Below, one piece after another: positions 7,942 to 15,160 of a stretch of 64,000 nt of DNA (position 1 is the first letter of the stretch; each line of letters starts with the position of its first letter). This DNA is from Pontibacter beigongshangensis (lineage in GTDB: Bacteria; Bacteroidota; Bacteroidia; Cytophagales; Hymenobacteraceae), in NCBI RefSeq assembly GCF_014332515.1, contig NZ_VFSD01000013.1, forward strand, positions 62,001-126,000. The letters are read 5' to 3'. Under the pieces are notes generated by a model, which made no database searches, was not told the DNA's origin, and saw only the letters and a program-made list of their open reading frames with translations. The position numbers were made by a program, and so were the translations under genes.

Positions 7942-9045
7942 ATGGTAAAGACGAAAGAAGTAAAACAGCAGCAACAGGAAATGTCGGTCTTTCATCAGCT
8001 CGCGGCGCACAACCACGAAAAGGTGGTTTTCTGCCACGACCACGACACTGGCCTGAAAGCCATTATCGCGGTGCACAGCACCGTGCTGGGACCTGCGCTG
8101 GGTGGTACACGCATGTGGGCCTATGCCTCAGAGGCCGAAGCGCTGGAAGATGTGCTGCGCCTCTCTCGCGGCATGACCTACAAAGCAGCCATAGCTGGCC
8201 TTAACCTGGGAGGCGGCAAAGCCGTGATCATCGGAGATGCCGCCAAAGACAAGTCGGAGGCGCTGTTCCGGAAGTTCGGGCGGTTTATCAAAAACCTGAA
8301 CGGCTCTTTTGTAACGGCCGAGGATATTGGCACCACTTCCAAAGACATGGAGTACATCCGGATGGAGACGGAGTATGTTGCGGGCAAGCCGGAAACAATG
8401 GGTGGCGGCGGAGACCCTTCGCCGGTAATAGCCTATGGCACCTACATGGGCATGAAGGCCGCTGCCAAAAAAGCCTTCGGCTCCGACTCGCTCGATGGCA
8501 AAAAAATAGCGGTGCAGGGAGTAGGCAGTGCAGGTGCGTATCTGGTAGAACTGCTGGCCAAGGAGAACACCAAAGTCTTTATCACCGATATTTATGCCGA
8601 CCGTTTGCGCGAGGTTTCCTCCAAGTACGGCTCACAGGTGGTGGGCATGGACGATATCTACGACCTGGAGGTAGATATCTACGCACCCTGCGGCCTTGGT
8701 GGCACCATCAACGATATAACCATAGACCGGCTCAGGTGCACCGTAATTGCCGGCAGCGCTAACAACCAACTCCGCGACGAAACGGTGCATGGCAATGCTC
8801 TGCTCAGGCGCGGTATCTGTTACGCGCCCGATTTCCTGATTAACTCGGGCGGGCTAATAAATGTATATGCCGAGCTGGTTGGCTATAACCGCGAAAGAGC
8901 CTACGCACAGGCCGAGCGCATCTACGGCTATACCCTCGACCTGCTTGATAAAGCCGAAGAAGATGATATGTCGACGCACGAGGCTGCTGTTAAAATGGCC
9001 GAAAAGCGGATTGCCAACATCAGCAAGGTAAGGTCTACCTACTAA
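7942..9045 (+). CDS. Leucine/Glu/Phe/Val dehydrogenase family
   Basis: NAD-dependent amino acid dehydrogenase of 367 residues, which turns branched-chain amino acids into 2-oxo acids and ammonium or the reverse. Visible marks: PALGGTRMW near 53, the glycine-rich catalytic lysine loop LNLGGGKAVI near 91-100, the catalytic Asp region TAEDIGTTSKDM near 122, and the Rossmann loop VQGVGSAGAYLVELL near 193. The short leucine-dehydrogenase-type build (no long hexamer helices of GDH) favours Leu/Val as substrate. ATG at 7942 is used; a second Met at residue 15 is a weaker choice. Stands alone with its own promoter. In Bacteroidota it feeds branched-chain fatty acid and BCAA turnover (known of the family). 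Confidence 0.88.
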   Translation: MVKTKEVKQQQQEMSVFHQLAAHNHEKVVFCHDHDTGLKAIIAVHSTVLGPALGGTRMWAYASEAEALEDVLRLSRGMTYKAAIAGLNLGGGKAVIIGDAAKDKSEALFRKFGRFIKNLNGSFVTAEDIGTTSKDMEYIRMETEYVAGKPETMGGGGDPSPVIAYGTYMGMKAAAKKAFGSDSLDGKKIAVQGVGSAGAYLVELLAKENTKVFITDIYADRLREVSSKYGSQVVGMDDIYDLEVDIYAPCGLGGTINDITIDRLRCTVIAGSANNQLRDETVHGNALLRRGICYAPDFLINSGGLINVYAELVGYNRERAYAQAERIYGYTLDLLDKAEEDDMSTHEAAVKMAEKRIANISKVRSTY

Positions 9046-9213
9046 AACCAGTTTTCAGAATAGAAGTGCTGCACTACCTGTGGCACTTTTGCATTAAGAG
9101 GCAAAGCTGCAAAAATAGGAAAGAAGTAAGGCCGATCACATACTCGTATAGCAGCACCTGGTGCTCCCAAATAATTACTAGTTCACAACAAAACGTTCTT
9201 TACATTAAACATT

Positions 9214-10389
9214 ATGCTCAACCGCAGGACATTACGAATTAAGGCGATGCAAGCGATCTATGCCTACATGCAGGCCCAAGGTTCAGATTATCTGCTGGCC
9301 CTAGATCAGATAGGGGCAGATTTCGCGCCAGACCTTAATTCTATGGAGGTGCAGGACAAAAAGCTGCTCGAAGGAAAAAAGCAGATCGCCACACTCCTCT
9401 TTAAAGAGTGGCACGAAACCAAACAGTTCGGAACCGACGAGACAGACAAAGAAATTATCGGGGCGGTAAACAGAGCTATCGGCTGGTATCAGAACCAGCT
9501 CAAAAAAGACTACAGGTATTACGGCAATCAGATGATAGGCGCCGTGGAGCGCATCTACGACCATTACCTGGCCACCCTGCAGATTCTGCAGCTGCTGGTA
9601 AGCCTGATAGAGGAGGAGGAAGAAAAGAAAGAGAAGCGCTTTACAGAGGCCAAAGGTCCCGATGTAAAACAGTTTTTACGAAACAGGGTGGTGAAGCGGA
9701 TCCTGGAAAACAAGTCGTACCAGGAGCACATTATCCGCAGAAGCATTAGCTGGGGCTCCGATATAAGCGAAATACGGCTGGCTTACAAGAACGTGCTGAA
9801 GCAGGATGAGGCGTTCCTGAACTACCTGGCACTGCCCGAACCCACGCTCGAAGATGACCTGGAAGTAACCAAACATATTTTTAAAAACATTATTTTTAAA
9901 GAAAAAAACTTACAATCTTTGTTTGAAGAGCAGGATTTGAACTGGTTCGAGAACAAAGCTATTGTAAAGAGCCTGGTCAATAAAACAGTTAAATTGTTTG
10001 GCGAGGAGCCACAGGAAGAAGACCTGAAACTGCTGGACCTGTCGGCCAACTGGGAAGACGATAAAGCCTTTTTTGAGGAACTTTACCACCAGACCCTCCA
10101 GGACGATGAAAAATACGAAGCCCTTATTTCTGGCAGCGTAAAGAACTGGGATGTAGAGCGCGTGGCCTCACTTGACAAGATTATCCTGAAAATGGCGCTT
10201 TGCGAAATGCACATCTTCCGGAGTATACCCGTAAAAGTAACGATCAACGAGTATATAGAAATTTCTAAACTCTACAGTACACCAAAAAGCAAACAATTCG
10301 TTAATGGTGTATTAGATAAAATGGCGCAGGAGCTAACTACCAGTGGCGACATCCGGAAGTCTGGCAGAGGTCTGATCGATAACAAGTAA
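9214..10389 (+). CDS. nusB: Transcription antitermination factor NusB (long form)
   Basis: NusB binds boxA RNA with S10 and helps rRNA transcription resist termination. At 391 residues this is the long Bacteroidota form, against about 140 in Escherichia coli. The N-terminal MLNRRTLRIKAMQAIYAY helix matches the first NusB helix; an insertion of about 230 charged helical residues follows; the rest of the fold returns at about 285-375 with WDVERVASLDKIILKMALCEM and the signature FVNGVLDK. It opens a co-oriented run of genes ending with coaE. No SD sequence; ATG 9214 precedes the first conserved helix. Confidence 0.92.
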   Translation: MLNRRTLRIKAMQAIYAYMQAQGSDYLLALDQIGADFAPDLNSMEVQDKKLLEGKKQIATLLFKEWHETKQFGTDETDKEIIGAVNRAIGWYQNQLKKDYRYYGNQMIGAVERIYDHYLATLQILQLLVSLIEEEEEKKEKRFTEAKGPDVKQFLRNRVVKRILENKSYQEHIIRRSISWGSDISEIRLAYKNVLKQDEAFLNYLALPEPTLEDDLEVTKHIFKNIIFKEKNLQSLFEEQDLNWFENKAIVKSLVNKTVKLFGEEPQEEDLKLLDLSANWEDDKAFFEELYHQTLQDDEKYEALISGSVKNWDVERVASLDKIILKMALCEMHIFRSIPVKVTINEYIEISKLYSTPKSKQFVNGVLDKMAQELTTSGDIRKSGRGLIDNK

Positions 10390-10450
10390 GCCTCCTGCAA
10401 CCATCGTATAAGAGAAAAACACGTACGCGACTATATAATTTGGAATAACT

Positions 10451-10756
10451 ATGAGTAAGACGACAACTGCCTTAGTAGCCTTTGTATCGGGTGCTGCTGT
10501 TGGCGCCGCAGTTGGCATTCTGTTTGCCCCTGAAAAGGGAATAGAAACCCGCAGCTGGTTCAGCTATCGCCTGGAGAAATACCGCGATACGCTGTCTGAC
10601 CTGCTGGAGCAACTGATGCTGAACCGCGACATGATGCCATCTACTGCCAAATCGGAAGGACAACGGGTAATTCAGGATGCCAAGGAAAAGGCCGAAAAGC
10701 TGTTAGGAGATGTAGACTCTCTTATTAACGAAATTAACAGCAGAAAGGAAATCTAA
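10451..10756 (+). CDS. YtxH-like small envelope protein
   Basis: A 101-residue protein with an N-terminal glycine-rich membrane segment (TALVAFVSGAAVGAAVGILFAP, residues 5-26), then the characteristic APEKGIETR turn and an amphipathic, probably coiled-coil tail full of Lys/Glu. That is the YtxH/GvpP-like pattern of general-stress membrane proteins. Biochemical role unknown. It lies 61 bp after nusB and 3 bp before the isocitrate dehydrogenase gene, so is certainly in the same transcript. Confidence 0.75.
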   Translation: MSKTTTALVAFVSGAAVGAAVGILFAPEKGIETRSWFSYRLEKYRDTLSDLLEQLMLNRDMMPSTAKSEGQRVIQDAKEKAEKLLGDVDSLINEINSRKEI

Positions 10757-10759
10757 CGC

Positions 10760-11758
10760 ATGACACATATAACACTTATACCCGGCGATGGCATTGGGCC
10801 TGAGATCACGGATGCTGTAAAATCCATCTTCAGTGCCGCCCAGGTGCCTGTAACCTGGGATGTAGAGAATGCCGGCCAAACTACCTTCGATACCATGGGG
10901 GAGCTTTTGCCAGCTTCGCTGCTGGCATCGTTGGAAAAAAATAAAGTGGCCCTCAAAGGCCCGATCACCACACCGGTAGGCAAAGGCTTTAAGAGTGTGA
11001 ATGTGCAGATCCGCCAGATGTACGACCTGTACGCGAACGTAAGGCCTGCCAAAACCACACCCGGTATAACTTCCAGGTTCGGAAACGTGAACCTGGTGCT
11101 TTTCCGCGAGAATACCGAAGGGCTTTACTCTGGCCTGGAAGTTTTTGATGAGCGCCTGCAGATTGCTGATGCAATCTCGAGGGTTACGCGCACAGGCTGC
11201 GAAAAAATAGTGCGCGCCGCTTTTAAGTATGCCGATAAGCACGGCTGCAAAAAAGTAACAGTGGCGCACAAAGCCAACATCCTGAAGCATGCCGGAGCCC
11301 TGCTGCTGAGCGTAGCCAGAGATATAGCCAAAGACTACCCGCACATACAGATGGAAGACAAGATCATCGACAATATGTGCATGCAGCTGGTAATGAAGCC
11401 GGAGCAGTTCGATGTGATCGTGACCACCAACCTGTTTGGCGACATCCTCTCTGACCTGTGCGCAGGCCTGGTAGGTGGCCTGGGCGTTGTGTCTGGCGCC
11501 AACATCGGCGATGAGATGGCCATCTTTGAGGCCGTGCATGGCTCTGCCCCCGATATTGCGGGCAAAGGCCTGGCAAACCCTACAGCCCTGTTGCGCTCTG
11601 CCATTATGATGCTGCACCACGTTGGCCTGAAGGAGTACGCCTACAAAATAGATGCTGCGCTGGATGCTACGCTGGCTATTAAGGAAGAATGTACCGGAGA
11701 CCTTGGCGGCCGTGCCGGCACCAGGGAGTTTACACAGAATATCATTGCCAAGTTATAG
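10760..11758 (+). CDS. NAD-dependent isocitrate dehydrogenase
   Basis: This 332-residue enzyme belongs to the isocitrate/isopropylmalate dehydrogenase family. It starts with [12 protein letters not shown], has the substrate loop [12 protein letters not shown] near residue 115, the catalytic Lys region [11 protein letters not shown] near 170, the metal-binding [29 protein letters not shown] near 210, and the cofactor loop [18 protein letters not shown] near 255. The [11 protein letters not shown] loop and short length suit NAD and the mitochondrial-type IDH rather than isopropylmalate dehydrogenase. It converts isocitrate to 2-oxoglutarate in the TCA cycle. Isopropylmalate or homoisocitrate as substrate is less likely but cannot be excluded from sequence alone. 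Confidence 0.85.
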   Translation: MTHITLIPGDGIGPEITDAVKSIFSAAQVPVTWDVENAGQTTFDTMGELLPASLLASLEKNKVALKGPITTPVGKGFKSVNVQIRQMYDLYANVRPAKTTPGITSRFGNVNLVLFRENTEGLYSGLEVFDERLQIADAISRVTRTGCEKIVRAAFKYADKHGCKKVTVAHKANILKHAGALLLSVARDIAKDYPHIQMEDKIIDNMCMQLVMKPEQFDVIVTTNLFGDILSDLCAGLVGGLGVVSGANIGDEMAIFEAVHGSAPDIAGKGLANPTALLRSAIMMLHHVGLKEYAYKIDAALDATLAIKEECTGDLGGRAGTREFTQNIIAKL

Positions 11759-11781
11759 GCAGAACAAGAACTAAATTTACC

Positions 11782-12321
11782 ATGAAAAAGAACCTGTTTT
11801 TTTCTTTAAGCCTGGCTGTTGCCCTTTTTGCAACCAGCTGCGGCCAAAGCAATACCGGAGATAATACAACTGCCGGAGAGGCAACTGCCGCTACTGAACA
11901 GGCAGCCGGAACCATCGACAACCCCAATGTGGCGTCTTCAGAAAATGAAGCAACGCCTGCAGGCAACGGAGCTGTAATCGCTTTTGAGGAAAAGGAGCAT
12001 AACTTCGGAACCATTAAGCAGGGTGAGGTGGTAAACCACACGTTTAAGTTCACTAACACAGGCAGCACCCCGCTGGTAATTGAGAGTGCCTCTGCTACAT
12101 GCGGCTGTACAGTGCCGCAACCACCCAAAGACCCGATTGCCCCTGGCCAGAGTGGCGAGATTAAGGTGCAGTTTAACAGCACAGGCAAGTCGGGGCAGCA
12201 GCAGCCAGTTATTACAGTAAGGGCCAACACAGAGCCAAACATCGTGCAGTTATCGCTTAAAGGCACTGTAGAAGGCGCTTATCCTACAGCCGGGGCTGAA
12301 GGTCCGGTAAGAAGAAACTAA
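11782..12321 (+). CDS. DUF1573 lipoprotein
   Basis: A 179-residue lipoprotein: MKKNLFFSLSLAVALFATSC, Cys at 20, a Ser/Thr/Ala-rich linker to about residue 65, then a DUF1573 immunoglobulin-like domain beginning FEEKEHNFGTIKQGEVVNHTFKF and holding the family's ATCGCTVP (near 115) and a final LSLKGTVEG strand. Function of DUF1573 is unknown; it is widespread in Bacteroidota, often next to yajC, as here. I use ATG 11782; the same frame is open upstream but that part overlaps the previous gene and has no signal peptide. Confidence 0.85.
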   Translation: MKKNLFFSLSLAVALFATSCGQSNTGDNTTAGEATAATEQAAGTIDNPNVASSENEATPAGNGAVIAFEEKEHNFGTIKQGEVVNHTFKFTNTGSTPLVIESASATCGCTVPQPPKDPIAPGQSGEIKVQFNSTGKSGQQQPVITVRANTEPNIVQLSLKGTVEGAYPTAGAEGPVRRN

Positions 12322-12360
12322 AACTAAATTCTGCGTTAACGCACACTCATTTTATACATT

Positions 12361-12660
12361 ATGCAAACTATATTTCTTCAGGCCGCAGCCGATGGCTTTC
12401 CGGTGCAGCTGGTTATGTTCGGAGCCATTATTCTGGTAGCTTATTTTTTTATGATCCGGCCGCAACAGAAAAAGGTGAAAGACCAGAAAAAATTTCGTGA
12501 CGAACTCACAAAAGGAATGGATGTTGTTACAATTGGTGGCCTGCACGGAAAAATAATAACAGTAGAGAGCGATATTGTAGTATTAGAAGTAGATAAAGGT
12601 ATCCGCCTGACTTTTGATAAGGCCTCCATCTCGATGGAAGCTACGACAAAGGTGAAATAA
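12361..12660 (+). CDS. yajC: Sec translocase accessory subunit YajC
   Basis: 99 residues with one N-terminal membrane segment (LVMFGAIILVAYFFMIRP) followed by the family signature PQQKKVKDQKKFRDEL and the beta domain VTIGGLHGKIITVESDIVVLEV. YajC joins SecDF at the inner membrane and supports Sec export. secDF is not in this window. Placed 39 bp after the DUF1573 gene and 12 bp before the YbbR-like gene. Confidence 0.93.
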   Translation: MQTIFLQAAADGFPVQLVMFGAIILVAYFFMIRPQQKKVKDQKKFRDELTKGMDVVTIGGLHGKIITVESDIVVLEVDKGIRLTFDKASISMEATTKVK

Positions 12661-12672
12661 ATAAAAGCAACA

Positions 12673-13653
12673 TTGCCGGCTGAGAAATTCAGAAATATAG
12701 TACTTTGGGCACTGCGACCCTTTAAACCTCGAACAAAGCAATACTGGAGAATAGTATTGCTTTGTTTTGTGGCAGCATCTACTTTCTGGCTGCTCAACGC
12801 CCTCAACAAGAGCTACTCCACGCAAACTACCTACCCGATCAGGTTCGTATACCCCGAGTCGCGGCTGGTGCCGGTAAAGCCGCTGCCGGAAGAAATAATT
12901 ATAAACGTAACCGGCAAAGGCTGGAAACTGCTCCGGAAATCGCTGAAGGTAGATGTAAAGCCTGCCGAAGTACAAATTGGCTCCCTGCCCCGCAACAACT
13001 ATGTGCTGGGCTCGTCTTTACGGCCAGCCCTGGTCAACTCGTTAGATGGCCTGGTGCTGAACTTTGTCGTGACCGACACCATCTACTTCGACTTTGATGA
13101 GAAGATAAGGCGGCGCGTCGCGCTGAACCTGGACCCAAAGCAGGAAATTACGGAAGATCGTTTTTCGGTTGTTGGGCCCGTGCAGATAGAGCCGGATTCA
13201 ATTACCTTTTTGGGGCCTGCTACCATGGTCAACAGCATTCCGGACCCTTTCCTGTTGCGCCTGCCAGGCACACTCAGCGCTTCCGCCAAACTGGAAATAC
13301 CGATCAACTTCGACAACAAGCCGCTTGTGAAGGCCAACGCCGAGCAGGCCATCGTTACGGTAAACGTGCAGGCGCTTGTGCAGGAAGAAAGACAGATTAT
13401 ACCAGAAATTGTAAATGCACCGGCGGGCCATACACTTAACCTGCGACCTTCATTTGTGCTGGTGCGGTACCAGCTGCTGGAAGACTCGGTGGCGGTCATG
13501 AACCGCGACACATTCAGGGCAGTGCTGGACTTTGCCAAATACAACCCCCGCGACTCTACGCTGGTGCCGGAACTGATTCAGAAGCCGACCGGTGCGCGGC
13601 GGGTCAGGATCTGGCCGGAACGAATAAAAGCGGTAGTAGAAGCAGACAGGTAA
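12673..13653 (+). CDS. YbbR-like domain protein
   Basis: 326 residues with a membrane anchor at about 26-46 (YWRIVLLCFVAASTFWLLNAL) and a periplasmic part of at least two YbbR-like beta domains (about 52-135 and 150-240), including YPIRFVYPES and the strand-rich DSITFLGPATMVNSI. In Firmicutes YbbR (CdaR) regulates diadenylate cyclase; here there is no cyclase nearby and the role is unknown. Start is TTG at 12673. The stop is 2 bp from the coaE start, which argues for tight co-expression. Confidence 0.8.
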   Translation: MPAEKFRNIVLWALRPFKPRTKQYWRIVLLCFVAASTFWLLNALNKSYSTQTTYPIRFVYPESRLVPVKPLPEEIIINVTGKGWKLLRKSLKVDVKPAEVQIGSLPRNNYVLGSSLRPALVNSLDGLVLNFVVTDTIYFDFDEKIRRRVALNLDPKQEITEDRFSVVGPVQIEPDSITFLGPATMVNSIPDPFLLRLPGTLSASAKLEIPINFDNKPLVKANAEQAIVTVNVQALVQEERQIIPEIVNAPAGHTLNLRPSFVLVRYQLLEDSVAVMNRDTFRAVLDFAKYNPRDSTLVPELIQKPTGARRVRIWPERIKAVVEADR

Positions 13654-13655
13654 GT

Positions 13656-14249
13656 ATGCTAAAGATAGGTATAACGGGAGGCATAGGTGCCGGGAAGTCT
13701 ATTGTATGCCGGGTGTTTCAGCTGCTGGGAGTACCCGTTTACGATTCTGACGCCAGAGCCAAACAGGTCATGCAACAGAATGCCGCCCTGAAGGACGATC
13801 TGATAAATACCTTCGGCCCCGATGCGTATGATACAGCCGGCACTCTGAACAGGTCCTACATTGCCAGCCAGGTATTTAACAATCCGGAGCGCCTGGCCCG
13901 GCTAAACGCGCTGGTTCACCCACGCGTTGCCACCGATTTTGAGCAATGGGCTGCTGCCCAGGCGCCTGCACCTTATGTGTTAAAAGAGGCCGCCCTGATG
14001 TACGAGTCGCAGGCGTGGCGGCAGATGGATGAGATCATCACCGTGTTTTCGCCGATGGAGGTACGTATCAGGCGCCTGCTGCACCGCGATGCCCACCGCA
14101 CCGAAGCCGATGTAAGAGCCATTATAAGCAGGCAGCTGCAGGAAGAGGAAAAGATAGCCCGTGCCGACCACATTATCTATAACGACGACCAACAACTCAT
14201 CATCCCACAGGTCATAGCTCTGCATCAGCAGTTTCTCTCGCGTAATTAG
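13656..14249 (+). CDS. coaE: Dephospho-CoA kinase
   Basis: 197 residues that carry out the last step of coenzyme A synthesis, phosphorylating the ribose 3'-OH of dephospho-CoA. The P-loop GITGGIGAGKS (residues 5-15), the DSDARAKQVM motif near 32, the lid HPRVATDFEQW near 90 and KEAALMYES near 112 are all present. Length is normal. Last gene of the nusB-to-coaE run; two family A copies follow in the downstream gap. Confidence 0.94.
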   Translation: MLKIGITGGIGAGKSIVCRVFQLLGVPVYDSDARAKQVMQQNAALKDDLINTFGPDAYDTAGTLNRSYIASQVFNNPERLARLNALVHPRVATDFEQWAAAQAPAPYVLKEAALMYESQAWRQMDEIITVFSPMEVRIRRLLHRDAHRTEADVRAIISRQLQEEEKIARADHIIYNDDQQLIIPQVIALHQQFLSRN

Positions 14250-14275
14250 ACCAGCAGCATCACGAGTAGCAAAAC

Positions 14276-14306
14276 CCTCCAGAGGGGTAGTTTCATTTAA
14301 ATAATT
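14276..14306 (-). repeat. Family A repeat, copy 5
   Basis: Minus reading AATTATTTAAATGAAA, then CTACCCCTCTGGAGG; the linker between the AT end and the core differs by three bases from the consensus. Confidence 0.75.
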
Positions 14307-14330
14307 GCTGATTGTTGAATGGTTGGTTTG

Positions 14331-14360
14331 AAGATCCGGAGATGAAAAGATTTAGAAATG
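14331..14360 (+). repeat. Family F repeat, copy 1
   Basis: AAGATCCGGAGATGAAAAG then ATTTAGAAATG; a near-identical stretch occurs at 62288-62318. Confidence 0.5.
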
Positions 14361-14643
14361 CATTGTCAGGGCGCCCCATCCCTGTGTGTAATCTCCGACT
14401 ACTTTTGCTTCGCAGAAGCAACATGCACGCATAGCCAGTTTCCAGATTACTGCTGGCGTCACGTCTTTTTTCGCTGCTTCAGGCAGCGAGGTTAATCCGA
14501 GGCCAACCTTTTAGAAAGAGCGTAGACGGAAACTACGTCTAGCTCAGGAAACAATCAACAGATAGCAACAAACGATTAATTATTCTGATTTAGAAGAAAG
14601 TCTTTTATCTTATGTCTCTTCCAGCAGCACCAGGAGCAGCAAA

Positions 14644-14675
14644 CTTTCCGGAGGGGCAAAATCATTAGAATAATT
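14644..14675 (-). repeat. Family A repeat, copy 6
   Basis: Minus reading AATTATTCTAATGATTTTG, then CCCCTCCGGAAAG; next to CAG/CCAGCAGCACC-type sequence. Confidence 0.8.
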
Positions 14676-14872
14676 GGTGCCGGATATCTCTGGAGCTTGT
14701 CAGCAGGAACAGCAGGCGGAACTCAGGCCACTCTTCTTTATGAAGCGGCTAGTGGCTTTATATTCAACCGATACTTATTGCTCAGGTAGGCCGTTAGTGA
14801 AGCAGAGATGAGAAGGAGCCGGTGATGGTAAGCAGCAGCCATGCAGTTGGTACTGCGACAGGTGGAAATAAA

Positions 14873-14900
14873 AAAAGGACAACTTTGCAGTTGTCCTTTT
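14873..14900 (-). terminator. Terminator of tRNA-Val
   Basis: A perfect 12-bp stem, AAAAGGACAACT at 14873-14884 and AGTTGTCCTTTT at 14889-14900 with a TTGC loop, right at the 3' end of the tRNA; on the minus strand the stem runs into a T-run. Confidence 0.85.
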
Positions 14901-14901
14901 G

Positions 14902-14976
14902 TGGGGCGTACTGGATTCGAACCAGTGACCCCCTGCTTGTAAGGCAGGTGCTCTGAACCAGCTGAGCTAACACCCC
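14902..14976 (-). tRNA. tRNA-Val (anticodon TAC)
   Basis: The 75-nt minus-strand sequence folds as a cloverleaf: acceptor GGGGTGT with ACGCCCC, D arm starting GCTCAGCTGGTT, anticodon stem CCTGC/GCAGG with loop CTTACAA and anticodon TAC (Val), five-base variable region, T arm ACTGG-TTCGAAT-CCAGT. The discriminator base is A. The terminal CCA is not encoded and must be added afterwards, as is usual in this phylum. Confidence 0.96.
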
Positions 14977-15095
14977 GTTTTTTCTTTTTAGAGACCTTTT
15001 GTCCCCGTTTGATGATGCAAATATGGGGCGTTTTTTTGAAACTGCAAAACATTTGAAAAAAAAATGTAAAATTTTTTTTTGTGGCCTCAGGCCCC

Positions 15096-15126
15096 TTTGC
15101 ACCCCTTTATTAAAACAGTACCTTTG
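15096..15126 (+). promoter_or_regulatory. Bacteroidota promoter of the AsmA-like gene
   Basis: TTTG at 15096-15099, a 19-nt spacer and TACCTTTG at 15119-15126 match the consensus without mismatch; the start codon is 35 bp further on. Confidence 0.7.
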
Positions 15127-15160
15127 GTTTTTATAAGGTGCTTTAAACCTGATATTTCCA

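Larger units (their letters stand above)
14250..14901. other. 650-bp gap between coaE and tRNA-Val, made of repeats
   Basis: No gene seen. Contents: A copies at 14276 and 14644, a family F stretch at 14331-14360, small hairpins TTGCTTC/GAAGCAA (14405-14421) and TCGCTGC/GCAGCGA (14471-14489), a possible A remnant near 14577 with no GC core, and the tRNA terminator at 14873-14900. Confidence 0.6.

Noticed and set aside
14577..14610. Possible truncated A copy
   Set aside because: Only the first nine bases fit; core and tail are missing.
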